Positions 1 to 21,400 of a DNA stretch of 64,000 nt are shown here, one piece after another (position 1 is the first letter of the stretch; each line of letters opens with the position of its first letter). Source of the DNA: Maylandia zebra (Eukaryota > Chordata > Actinopteri > Cichliformes > Cichlidae). A program made the translations under genes and the position numbers. The notes below the pieces were generated by a model. It worked only from the letters and a program-made list of their open reading frames with translations. It was not told the origin of the DNA and did no database searches. The DNA is taken from positions 19,710,878 to 19,774,877 of the forward strand of contig NC_135174.1 of assembly GCF_041146795.1 (NCBI RefSeq), read 5' to 3'.

Positions 1-118
1 AAGCAGAAGTTATTTGGAGAGGAGAGTGACTGCCGTTGGTTGAAAAGAGAGTTTAAAAAAAAAAAAACTTCAGTGGTGTTGCACACTATTTTATATTATT
101 TTTTAAAGTCATTGTTAA

Positions 119-833
119 CCCTTTAAAGCCGGTCAGAGCAGCACGCTCCGTTTTGCGTAACTATTTTTAAATCCCTGTAGAACCTGAACCGTGTAAGCTA
201 GCGCAATAATTAGTTTTGCATATGAAACCGGAGGAGTTGTACTTACATCTGATGCCATCAGCTTGTCCTCGGTCACGGTTTCGTTCCACATATAGCTTTG
301 CAAAAATTGCATAAAAAGCGCTTGCAGGAACAAAAACATAATATTCCAGAAACACGCTTTGCCGATCCATCAGCTGTTCGTAACACTTCCCACAGTGAAA
401 TGATGCACCTGCTGTTTTCTTTGCAAATCTGCATCATAGGATTGTTTTTTTGTTTTTCCTGCAGTATATAAAAATTGCTGTATCTCCAAAATAAAACTAT
501 GAAGACACTCAAAATAAATTTCCTGTTGTTGTAAACTATTTTTTGCAACTTTATTGTATTTAAAGTTTTGAGGGATAAGCCTCTTAAATTTCTCCAAGTA
601 GAAATATATGTAAACAAAACAAAAGCGATTTTCAATTTTTTTTGTAGTTTATTGCACTTTTTTGCAATTTATGTAATTACTATGGACTTAATGCATACAT
701 ATTATTAAAATATGGGCTATAACAGTTGTATTGATGTATAGCAACTTGAAATGCTCCCACAAATGGCACTACAGCATGTAAAAAAAAAAAAAAAAGCTCT
801 GGTGGACTTGGTTCTATAGTAGGTCTTAAAGGG
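119..833. mobile_element. piggyBac-like non-autonomous element
   Basis: Flanked by TTAA at 115-118 and 834-837. Left end CCCTTTAAAGCC and right end GGTCTTAAAGGG are imperfect inverted termini beginning CCC, as in piggyBac elements. The 715-base interior has no transposase. It is a deletion derivative or MITE. Confidence 0.7.
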
Positions 834-837
834 TTAA

Positions 838-920
838 ATAAATATCGTCAAATAATCGTGATCTCAATTTCAGTGAAAATAATCGTGATTATCATTTTTG
901 CCATAATCGAGCAGCCCTAG
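838..920. mobile_element. hAT-type MITE remnant
   Basis: Repeats of AATCGTGATTAT-like sequence ending CATAATCGAGCAGCCCTAG, which resembles the inverted terminus of a common fish hAT MITE (CTAGGGCTGC...). The opposite end is not found. Confidence 0.5.
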
Positions 921-2454
921 CTGTCAGTGTTAATATCATTGCTTTATTGTAGCAATGACCATGATATTTTAATATTAAAGCAGACATGAAGTTTCTGAAA
1001 AATCTAATGTTTCTGCAACTCCTTCTTGGACCCGGTGACTGGTATGATGTGTTACTAATTCCAGAAGGTGGCAGTAATTCACCCACAGGTTACGACAGAA
1101 AAACATCTTACTAATTACGAGTTATCTGTTTAAAAAGCCAGGTACTTTGATGTTATAGGCTACTCTACAGACAAAAGTGAAATGCAAACCCAAATACTAT
1201 GACCGAAAATGTTCATCAAAGTCCTTCAAGTAATGAAAAAACATCTTGCACTGAGATAAAGCGCAAACTATGTAAAGGTAACAGATGGGCTGTGGTCAAA
1301 TGGCACTAGTCTGATCTCTGCTCTCCAAACCTTGACTGTGCAGGTAATTTGTTACCACCTTGTGGGCAATTGGGTGTTACACAAACTAAAGGCTCAACTG
1401 ACCACTTGAATTCAGCGGATTAGCTGAGACTCCACCCACTAAACATGGCAACTCCAGGGTACAAGAGCCCAACGTAATGTCGGCCATAGTGTAAACTCTT
1501 AGACTTTAAAATGATTCCACAAGGCAGTGGATGTACATTGGCTACGTCCATCTTTAATGTGTACTTTGTCAAATATACACACAAAAAAGCTGTGATTAAA
1601 AAACAAACATAGTTTAATTAAAAAAGGCACATTTTATGGTTTGGAGTACTGGTTTTGTTCAGCAGTACTGAAACTATTTGAATATTAAAATGTTGCTGTT
1701 TTCTTTTCCTGCTACTGTAAACAGTCTGCTTTTGAGCTGGAGAGGCAAAAAACAAACAGCTGAATAGTTGAAATTGCAGCCAACTAATTTCTTACTAACA
1801 TATTTTTCAGAATTTCTGACCTTGTAAGTGTTTAAAATGACTCAAATCAGTTTACTCTGCCCGCTAAACTGCCTTCCACAGAGAATCTTTGAACTGACCT
1901 GTAGGATTAACGATTAATTGCTCTATTCACCGTCAGGTCATGTCTCATGTGTACACAATCTGCTGCTTGTCATTGAGGTTAAAAGCGTTGTTGTTTTTCT
2001 GAAATCACTCTCTAAGATCCAAATAGAAATCACAAGCTTGCAGCATTAGAGGTTCCATATCTCTTAAACGAGGTCTTTTTAACTAGGATAACCAGCAGAG
2101 AACAAATACAGCTTTTTGCCAGTAATGTTTCAAATAATTACGATAATTTAATGAGTTTAATACATTTAATATGAATCTGTTACTGGAAAGGTGTTCTGAT
2201 TTGATCCGCTCATTGCCAAGGGCTGTGCAGTCTGTAGACAAATTTTTAAAGGATAAATATGAAAAAAATAATTAGAGTGGCTGTCTTTTACATATTATAT
2301 GCTCAAAGCACTGACCCTTAAACTGGGACAGAAAGTATATAGTACATTTTCTTCATGTTCACTTTGAAGCATTTTCAGCTGCTATTAATATCAACCATCA
2401 TGAGCTATTTACAGCTGAACTGTGAGTGCTTCTGATCTTCTCTGTTCCTCCCAG
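921..2454. other. polr3a intron, no recognised feature
   Basis: AT-rich DNA with short open frames only. I see no exon here, although polr3a exons further upstream must lie left of the window. Confidence 0.5.
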
Positions 2455-10811
<8,357 letters not shown>

Positions 10812-13440
10812 CATCAAAGGACAAAACAGCAGGGATATTTAAAGGTTTTTTTTTCATAGCTGACAAATATTATCTTCAACTAGTACAGAAGTGCCTGCCA
10901 ATGTGTCACATCATTTTCTGTTTAGGGATTTAACAGAAAATGGGATTGTGTATTTTTGTTGGTTGATAAACTGTGAGAAGACTGAATTTCATTTTAAAAG
11001 GCTAGCAGCGCTCCAGGTAGAATTACTTATTTAAGTTAAATTTTGGGTAACAGCAAAAAAAGCAAAAATGTAAACACTTTAAGGTCATAATCTTGTGTTC
11101 CTGCACTGATCACACTGTGAAAAACATTGTTATAAACAGGTGTCTCGCTAACATGAGAAAGATTACCTCTTAATTATGAAACAGAATGGATTTCTTCTGT
11201 GCTGGTACTTAGTTTTGCATAATATATGAACTGCTTGCATCTTAGCGTTGCAGCTTCTCCCACATCGCAAAGCTCATATTTGGTTGTTTGACATTTTTAT
11301 TGGGTTTATTTTTTCTTCAACATTCAGTTCAAGAGAAGTTCAGTTTCAGTTCAGAAGTTGATCTTTTTACATCTTGTAAGAAACCTGTTCTTATAATAAT
11401 GTAAATAATGTAATAAATAAATTACTCAAAGCCATGTTCTTTGGTATTTACAGTGATTTCTACAGCAGTGTTTTAGGGTCATACCATCCAATTTAGTGTG
11501 CTATTTTTTTATTTTATTTGAGTAGCCTCAATTTACAACTGTGTCTTTTTAGAGTCCTTATTAGTGTTTTTTTTCATTGTATCTAGTGCAGAGTCCAGCC
11601 ATCCAGTGGAAGGATTATATATGAGGAGAGGTAAAAAGAAGTTCCACTTTGCACCATTCACACTTAAAGCTATAGCCCACTGAGACTCACCAGATAACCT
11701 AACGCATACGGTCACCTGCTGAACAAGTGAGCTAAATTGGCACCTTCTTATTAGTTTACCTTTAACTGATTAATTCACTCAAGCTGCTCTGATGGCAGCT
11801 GTAGCTTGGCTGATCCCCAGTTTCTTTCATTTGAATGTCTGTTACTTGAAGTAGCTGCAAATAAGCACTCATATGACTGTATAGCCTAAAAGCTCATGGT
11901 TAAAAAGCGCTTTTAAATGGCCTCCTTATATTTCTAAATTAAGAATTTGAGTGCAGTTGCATTCGCTGAAACTAATGTGTAATGGCTAATGAGTTATCTT
12001 TGTGCTTTTCCCCATGTAGTTAAATTTGTTTTTCAAGGAAAAGCCTTGAATTTTACTCATGTTGTTGGTAGAAAGAGGTTTGACATCAAATATAGAGATG
12101 ATCAGATCAAAGTTCAGTCCAGTACACCGGTAAGTACTTGTGTGCTCAGTAGTTAAAAGAATCATTCCTGTCTCTGTGCTATCAGGAAATAAAAGGCTTT
12201 TGGAGTGCTATAATGGAAAATACAGTAATATGGTCAAAATGCTTTTTGGGGCCCAGCTGGCTTGTTTTATCCTTTTAACTTGTCATTGGTAGTGGCAGCC
12301 TTCGCCAGTGAAAGTTCTTTTAATCTGAATGCAACAACCAAAGGTTTGTGTTTAACCTTTTTCTTGCCCATAACAGTGTATGCCAGTCACGTTCTCTGAT
12401 TCATTGGAAACTCATCTGTGAACTTCAGAAGACCCCTGGAGCTTGCAGGCGAAATCTTATCGTTTTATCTCCGATGACCAATTACGCCCTCTCCCCTCCC
12501 CTGCTGTGACTTTGGGTTAACACTGGAATCCTTAATGGCTTCCATGAATAGAATAATTGAGAACTAATAATAACAGAATTTATTGTCTATATGGGGTAAA
12601 TATTTGATATTTAAAAGACTGATTTTAGGTGGCATATTCTTTTTGACTCTTCAAATATAACTAAGCACTTGCGTATTTCATATTGCTGCAAGGCATCTGT
12701 TAGTTTGCTTAGCATTACAGGTGCTACAGCAAGATATCAGGTTGAGCTGAATTCTGATGAGTCCCATTAATAACCTCTTTCAGAAATGTTTGCCCCTGTG
12801 CGTGTGTCCTTAAGCACATAACTACTCTGGAAGAGAAATTCTGTTCTTTTGAGTAGAAGGGGAGGAAAAAACTGAAACATCACAATAAGGTTTAAACTGT
12901 CTCACTGTTCATATTCTTTTGCTTAGATATTCACAGTAACACAACACATTTTTTAACATTGCTTTTCTTTCTTTTGAGATCACAAGTAGAAGGTGTTTCC
13001 TTTCTTCAAGCAACAGGTGAAAACAAAGTAGTTACACTTTGATACCCAGCCTGTTCTCTCCAGTATTATTCAAACTGTCTAAATTTAGCACTGAAAAGGG
13101 TGGGACTTAAGCATAAAACTTAATACACTGCTATGAAAATTACTTATTTTGCTTCTAAATCTATGTATAAGCTTTTCTATCTATCTAAGCTGTTTATAAT
13201 CAAGTGCCTAAAGATGCAATTTAAAATGTTTTTTTTTTTGCTAAGTTGTCTGCTGTGTTTAATTATAACCATGGTTCAAGCCTTGACTATAGAGCCTTAT
13301 GTATGCTTGAATGATTCATAGGTAAGTGTTAACTGGTTCAACAAACAATAAGCATTCCTCCAGAAATGTTCAGCTTCATGGACTGGACTATAAAAGAGTC
13401 AAAAGGGAGCCAGTGTCCTAAAACGTTTAAAAAACCTTTC
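10812..13440. other. polr3a 3'UTR and intergenic DNA
   Basis: The first 600 bases are likely 3'UTR. The remainder is AT-rich with no gene that I recognise. Confidence 0.5.
11413..11418 (+). promoter_or_regulatory. polr3a: candidate polr3a poly(A) signal
   Basis: AATAAA about 600 bases after the polr3a stop, in AT-rich DNA. It is the nearest canonical signal that I see. Placement is inference. Confidence 0.4.
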
Positions 13441-14291
13441 GAACTATCCGGTCTTTAAGTGATGACGTGACGAATCCTACTTCCGGGCCTAAAGTAGTCT
13501 GCGTTTAATATGGCTTTTGTGTTGTTAACATGTTTAATGTTTTGTATTTTCTTCTATTTAATCTCAAAAAGCTCCTAAAACAGTCAGTGATTACTGTTGA
13601 CCTCCCTCGGCTTTTATTACCACTAATCATTTATTTAAGCTCAGTTTTTCAAACCTTACGATGTAACTACAGCCCAGCCCATGCAGCAGTATATGAATGA
13701 CTAACCTCGTATTGTGGATGGATTATCTCAGTTGTTCTCCTGACTGAAGTCTGGTCCGTTTACAGCATCCTGCCATGCGATTACATTTGTTCCTGACTAC
13801 CGAGAACCCTCACGTTAACTTTTATCGAGTGGAAAAAAAGTTAGCTTGTTTATAGCTAACATAGCTGTGTCACTAGCGGTCACGTAGCACATCATTATAT
13901 ACCAGCTAGCCAAACTTCAGTAACCCTACAAACGTCACTGCTGTTTAGTTTTCTGTCTTCATTTATGTTGGAAGTGATAGCAGAGCTGTACGTTTTAATT
14001 TGTTTCCAAAACCCCACAGTCAGGACATGCTATATTGTATTTAGATGGAAGCTAGAGAGCTAACTTCCTGCTAACTTCTAACTCCGTTAAATTCCGTTTT
14101 CACGGATGGCTGGATGTTAAACTCAATTGTTACACCTGGTAGAGCAGAACGCTGATCATTTTATTAAAGATGAAAGACTTTAGACAGTTTTTCAACTCTC
14201 AGTAATGCCATAGTGATTGTTTGATATATGGACCTGCAGCGGAGTTTAGGCCCAGACACGGCTAGTGACGTCAGACTTAAAGACCGGATTG
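13441..14291. mobile_element. DNA transposon with about 50-base imperfect terminal inverted repeats
   Basis: The left end reads TATCCGGTCTTTAAGT, then TGACGTGACG and CGGGCCTAAA. The right end reads TTTAGGCCC, then TAGTGACGTCAGACTTAAAG and ACCGGATTG. These are inverted copies over about 50 bases. The 850-base interior has no protein frame, so this is a non-autonomous element; superfamily not determined. Confidence 0.65.
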
Positions 14292-17200
14292 CTCAAGACC
14301 ACTTTAAATTTTAACATTTGAAATTGCTCAGACTCTTTGGAAGCAAAAACTGGAAAAGATGAAGTGGCACAAGACTTTTTTGCAGTACTGTATCAAAAGT
14401 GAGTTTTGCTGTCAAAAGGAATTCTGACTCTAAAAAAATATCCAGAGACCTGGAATTTACAGAAAGAGCTCTTTAATGCACAAGAAATAATTCATGAAAT
14501 AAGCAGTAATCGATCCGGTCTTCTCGTACACAAATATAGCCTGCTCATGCTTAAGTGATAACATGTCGCAGTGAATTCCCGTTCACTCCTTTAAGCTTCG
14601 TCTGGTAACATCCTTCAGTCCAGTCACGGTCTTTTAAATGAACGATGGGTTGATTGTCAATGAAATCTTTAAATCCTGCACAGTTGTAAAAAGTAAAGTC
14701 AAGCTATTGTTACCAGCACAGACTACTTACCACAGAGCGCTTTAGTAACCATAGAGAGGAATATTTTACTACATCAAGAGCATAAAATACTACTGCTTAT
14801 GTGAGCTTTCTCTCCAAGAGCTAAGATTTGACAGACATTTATAGCCTTTTACTTCAAAGCCATAAACTACAGGATAATAAGATATAAAGTGGAAATACTA
14901 CTGAAAATGAACAGCATATTTCTGATCTCCAAAGAAAAACAGCAGGGGCTTTCTCCTGATTTACTCTTTTATTAATCAGAGCATTGCTCAGTGCTGTGTA
15001 AATTTGTAAATCAAGAGGTCCCATGACACAAAGACAGTGCTGTTTCAACAGCTGAAATGATTCAAAAAGGCTGCAGAACACATCAAAATTAAAGCATCAT
15101 TAGGGCCCAGCTGTTTAAACTAAACATAGCTTTAAGCACACACGAAGCATCATCCAATTACATTTGATAATCCGGGCAATCACAATCAGTCAAAAATCAG
15201 AAAAATACTAAAACTGATGCAAAGCCTGAACTTCATGCTCAGAGAACACAAAAGGCACATGCTATGCACCTTTAGGCGGCTATCAATGGGATTCACCAAT
15301 AATTCATGTAATCTGAGTTTGATAAAAGATTAAAAGGAGCTGAAATCATGTGTTGCTGTATGCTGCTGTAGGAGTCTTTCCTCAGAGTTTAATAAGCGTC
15401 TCCAGTTTCACAGATTTAACTACAGCTGACACGTTTGCAAGTGGCTGCAAGGAATAAACACAATTTGAGCTCCTATTAAAACTTTTCTGAAACCCTGATT
15501 TGATTCTGGTGAGCACGCTCATATGTAGCATGAAACTTGTGTTTAGGATCGTGGATTGTGCGCATCCTGTCATGCAAAGGTTGTGTGTGTTAGATAGTAG
15601 AAACGGGCAGTTTTATATCCAACATGTTGTCAGCAATGAGATAAGAAGGCTGTCTGATTGTTCAGTACCACTGAGGCGGAGAGATGCTGCTTATTTACAG
15701 TAGTGCACTCTATTGCAAATTTTAGCATGATTCATGAAAACTCAAAATGCATGCTAAAAGTAGCATATTGATAATATTTTTAAAGCTTCCACAGTTTCAC
15801 AACAGTACACCGGTAAGTACCGGTAACAGCCATGGTTTAAGAGAAGCTAAGCTCCTCCCCTACCCGGGGCTGCACTAAAGACTAAGCCTGGTCTCGTTGC
15901 AGACCCTGTCTATATACAATACCATTATCTTCCGCGCTGACAGGGATTATTTAAGGCTTTGGAATGAAATACTTAAAAACATGCAAAGCAAATCTAGGCC
16001 AAATATAGATAACCTAGAAATATATATATATATATGTATTTTCCCTTAAGCACAATTGATGAGCTCCAAGACAGAAAGTTTAACACCAAAATGAACAGGT
16101 ACTTAAACTTTAACACTAAAGACATCAGAGTCGCAAAAATATTACACAGACCGACTTTACAAACTCTTCTGTTTGTGTTTTTATAAGAAGTCCACAGTCA
16201 CAACTTGTACCTCGCTTACTCGCTCAAGTATATCCAGCAGGTTTAGGCTGTTTCACTCTTTTGAACATCTCATTCTTCCACAGTCGGTGATAAAATAAAA
16301 GGCAGACAGACTTTCTGTCATGATAACACCTCATTTTGTTTACATTCATTGTTCAGCATTCAGTATGCATTTCTAAAACTCTTCAGACGGTCAACAGAAC
16401 AACCACTGATCACTTTCTTTGTGTTCGCGTTTGCATTGCTTTTTGCACAAAAAACATCAGCGACTACAGCCTTCACACATTACATTGTGAATAAATGTGG
16501 AGTATGTTTTACCCTCTAAATGTTTTACTCTGTCTGCATCACTTATAAATGGAGTCGATTTGGCTTGTAGTCCAAAGCACTTTGAGTCATTAAGAAAGCC
16601 TTAAATTTATGACCACCCACTTCCATTCCAATTTTCATTGATGTTGTCAGATGGACAGCCATTTAGGAAATTAAATATGACTGTATGTTTTGTTAAAATA
16701 CGCTTTGCAAGCTTATTCAAGTGCTATTGTTCATATTTTCATCTATATTCCTGAAAGCAGAATTCTGTTTAGTAGTGGCTGGATAAGATAGAAGATTTAA
16801 AATGGCTCACAGAGGGAGACGTGGTGGACAACAGAAGAGAGAACCTTTTAGATTAGGGCAATTATAATGGATCATGGTGTAAACAATGGCCAGTGAGAGA
16901 CTGAACTAGGGATACAGCCCAGTCTGACTGTTCCACAGTTAGAACAGTTGTGTAAACTGTGATTCATTCTGTAAAAGCATCAAAGCAAAGCCCATTGAAC
17001 CCTTTCCTGCTGTGTTTCTGTGACTTTGTTCCTGTAGGATGCTGGTTTCTACAAAGAGGGGCAGATCTGTGTTTAACACGTTGTGCAGATTTCTTCCAGT
17101 TATTAAGACATAAGGATGTACAACTTCAAATGCTGACATAATGTGTTGTGCATGTGTTGGGTTTGCCATGTTTGTGTGTTCTGATTGACGCACCCGTTGT

Positions 17201-18061
17201 TGTGAGCTCAGACGAAGATTATTTTTGTATGCAGCAGCAACCTTGCAAAGCAGTGTATTAAGACAGCCGACAGTGCGAAGAGGTTTGAAAATTAGTATTC
17301 ATCCCTTCATGTATTGTGAGATTTAATCTTATTAAACTGTACAGTGGCTATATTTACTTTCTTATGATTTCACCTGCTCAGCTTATGATTAAATAGTCCA
17401 AAATAGGCTTACACACATTCTGTGATATAATAAAAATTTGTATCTAAAGGATGGTGACTCATGGAAAGAGGTTAATCTCTGATCTTAAAGGTTTTCAACT
17501 GAATTAACCTGAAACGAGGTGTTTTTGCTGACTTGAATGCAAATGCAAACTTAATGCGAATTTAGCTGTCGGTGAAAGATTAGGCATCTCTTCTAAAAGC
17601 ATAGCTCTGCAACGTCCTCTACATTTTCATTTCCAAACAGTTCCTGCTGTGCCGTAATACAATTTCAGATCATTTGGGGTGACATTGAACACTCATGCAT
17701 TATTATGCTTTCACGAAGAACTGCTGAATGTCCTCCAGATTTTAGAGACAAGCGGAAATGATTTCTCAGTAGGGTCTGATCACCCTATACTCAGTTTATA
17801 GTTAAAGTGTCTCTTTGTGATATTCATTAACAATCTTTCTTCTGCGCTCCTGACCAGCATGGGAATACATTCCCTAACTCCTTGCTCTGCAGAGATAAAT
17901 TATCAAGCTGTTGGACTTTTGCATCTTTCAGCCACATCAGTGAAACCTGAAATCACATTTGATGGCCTTGCAGCTGCTGGCCCCAAGTGAAAATAATTGA
18001 CAGCAAGCGTGGCAATCCAAGGTAAGCAGTTAAAACACCTCAGATCCGGGACAGTTCCTTC
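14292..18061. other. intergenic DNA between polr3a and qrfpr
   Basis: AT-rich, with a (TA)n stretch near 16020. No exon or RNA gene recognised. It should include the qrfpr 3'UTR at its right end. Confidence 0.5.
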
Positions 18062-18459
18062 TCATTTTACTTGAGAGGAGCTGTTTGCAGGGAGCTCCGT
18101 TTGAATGGTGGAGATTTTCTCTCCCATTATTTCCAGGGACCTCTCTCCGTGTGATGACGTCGAAGGGCCCTTCTCTGCTGAGTGCGGCTCCAGGCTATTG
18201 CCTTCGTCTGGCTCCAGGAAGTCTTCTCTACTTTGGGGTTTGATGAACTGCACACTCAGTCTAGGCGCCGCCACAGCGCCACTCTGCTGGGTAGGCTTTC
18301 GAACGCAGTGGGAGAGGGTGGAAAAGCAACTCTTCTTGAAGTTCTCGTTCATGAAGGCGTAGACGATGGGATTGTTGAAGCTGTTGAAGAACCCGATGGC
18401 CTGAACAGTGGCGATGATCATGTTGAGTGTGACTCCGTCGTATTTGTTCTCCAGGTCAT
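18062..18459 (-). CDS. qrfpr: qrfpr exon 6 (terminal)
   Basis: TM7 with FNNPIVYAFMNENFKKS and an approximately 95-residue cytoplasmic tail rich in Ser and Glu, ending SSSQVK and a stop. The tail is less conserved than the core. Confidence 0.93.
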
Positions 18460-21400
18460 CTGGAGGACAGGATAATTACACATAAAGAGGATTGAGGCTT
18501 TTAATAAATGGAAATGTGCACTTAAGCAAGATCTTTTTTTATTTACTCCTGAAACCACAGACCCCTTAATGCACCAGGCAATGCTTACAGTATTCAAACA
18601 GCATGTGAACTGTGTGGAAGGGTGCCCAGCAAATTGTGAATAGCAGAACAATGGTGATCATCATTTTCACAGCCCTTTTCTTTTTCCTGTAGAAGGTTAA
18701 AAAAAAAATCAAAAAATCAAAATCGTTATATAAAAAAATGTAAACTACACAAATGTAACACGTCTTATTGCAGGGAAAAAGCAGGTGTGACCAGGAACAT
18801 TAATCATGGCACTCTTCTTGCATTGGAATGTACCAGAGAGATGCAACAGTGAGTCACTGTGGAAGTGAGTCTGTATTTGTGTGAATTTCTTCAAAAGACG
18901 TAATCACCTTAGCAGCAGTACCTCGAAGAAGCTGTTTTCTGAACTCTCACATCTTTGTGGAGAAATTCTAGCCTATTCTTCTTTACAACGTTGTTTGAGT
19001 TCATTGAGGATTTTGGATATTTGTTCCTGCACAGCTCCCTTAAGGTCCCACCACAGCATTCCAGTAAGGTAGAGGTCTGAACTTTGTGCATTTGTGACAC
19101 CTTGAGTAATTTCTATTCTCAGCAAAACTGTTGGAGATTTGCTTCTGTGCTCGGGATCATCGTACTGTTGTATGACCCAGTTTTGGCCAAGCTTTAGCTG
19201 TCGGATAAATGGCCTCAAATTTGACTCCAGAATACTTTGGTATACAGAGGATTTCATGGTTGACTTGATGTCTGTAAGGTTTTCTGATCCTGTAGCTGTA
19301 AAAAAAAGTCCAAATCAACCCTCCATCACTGTTTTTGAAAGTTGGTATGATGTGTTTGTTCTGATACGCTCTGTTTGCTTTTTGCCAAATGTGGTGTTGT
19401 GCATTACAGCCAAACATCTGTGCTTTCTCCTCTGTGCAAAGGACATTATTTAGAAATTTGTGCTTTCTTTAGATGAAATCTTGGAAACACTAACCTAACT
19501 TATTTTTAGAAAGATGAGTTTTTCTCCTGGCAACGCTTCTACCAAGCCATATTTATCCAATCTCTTTCTAATTCTACTGTCATGAACATTAACATTTAAC
19601 ATGCTAACTGAGATGTAGCTCCTTGATCTTTTCTAGTTTCCCTGAGCATTGCACAGTCTGACCTCGGGTTTCATTTGCTGTAAAGAAATCGGCACTGTGT
19701 TGACACACCTAAATACTTTAGAACACCAAACTGCCAAAACCTCAACTTTTATAAGGTGCTCGAACATAGCTGATAGTCAGTTAATCAAGTGTATTTGATT
19801 AGCAGTACTTGGCTGCTGCTTGATCTCTTAATTCTGATGGAAGCTTTAAAGTTTTACTTAGAGTCCTATAAAAGCTTTCTTTTTCACAATACAATAAATC
19901 TTTAATGAACTCAGCCAGTATCACATATTGCAGGTCCAAACTATGCTACCTGGTGGCAAAAGTATCTTAAGTGCAGTGCCCTAACGATTCTCCTGGCCCT
20001 AAATGTATAAACATATACCCATTTCAGTCTCTGCCTTTCACATGTTCTCTCCACAAGAGCAACAACATTGCTCAAATGACTAATAGTTTATGTCCAGGAG
20101 AGTAGAGTGGAGTACAGCGGAGAGCAGGTGTTGCATCTTCTTGCAAACCACCTGTTAATGTTAGTTTCAGTCAGTAAAGATAATGTTCTGTCCTTCCCTT
20201 GAATCTAACTGTAATTTCTTTGGATTGCTGTCAGTCTTGCACTGATATTAATAGCGTAAAATGAACAACTAACATGGCATGCAAATAGATGTCACCTAAT
20301 CTCCTTATTTTTTAAATACAGGTGTTCTTTTTCTTCTTCTTTCTTTGCTTAACTGTTGAATTAACCAAAAAAATAAAAAATAAAATAAAAGTTTATAGTT
20401 TAAATTATTATTATTTTTTTTTGAAGAGCAGGTTCATTTCTTTTTGTAAAGATGACTAGACCATGCAGCAAGGGCAATAATGCAACAACAGTGCCCCCAT
20501 TCTTGACCTTCCACCCTCAACTATTGACAGTTCAGTTCTGTTAATTGGAATGCAAACAAGGCCAAACTGAAACGAAATGTCATCTACAAATAAATATGGC
20601 GGTTAAATATCTCCATCAGACTTGTCTAACCCACCTTGATATCTTACTGATCTCCCTGTGGTTCATGGTGCTGAGGACTGAGGCATCACCCACCCTCTTG
20701 CGGATCCACAACTCTATGCCAATGCATGTGTAGAGGAATAGCATGGCTGCCAAAGGGAGCAGGAAAAGGGCCACCATGATGAAGGTGGTGTACGCCTGCC
20801 TGTGAGTCACCGAGCTCCAGCTCTCCTGACAACACACATGGTAGTGATCGTACAAGAAGTCGTACTTCACCTGAGATATGGAAAAAGAAAAGCTTTTAGT
20901 CATGGAAGAACGGTCAAGACAGCTGAAGTAGGTCTGACTGACAGGGTGGTTTTTATCCAATGCTTTACTACATTTGATTCACACTGATGCATTTTTTTTC
21001 TGACAGGTTTGGTGTGCCAAGGAGGCCATCTGATAGTAGTAGGCTTCCCCGAGAGGACATAGCATATGGTATAATCATGTTATGCCATCCCACCAACTAA
21101 AAATGATTACTTTTACAGCTTTAATAAAACCAAACCCCAAACACAAGATTAAAATTAGGGTAGTTTAAAATTTTAATTAAATCTCAATTAAAAAGCATCT
21201 ATTCACAACATTTGTGGCTCTGCTGTGAGTGAATTTAGAGCCTGATTCAGGTGGAAAGTTAAGATAAAGCCAACATGTCTTTTCATCTGTTGTGTTCAGA
21301 GGGATTACCAGGAATGTGAACCTTCTTCAAGCTAAAAAAGGCAATCTTATGTGTTTTTTGAAGGGCACTTACCTTTAACTGTTGCACAAACAGCATTGGT

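Noticed and set aside
18105-18475. Plus-strand open frames of 85-97 codons
   Set aside because: They are antisense to the last qrfpr exon; the minus-strand frame has the NPIVY motif and correct splice phases.
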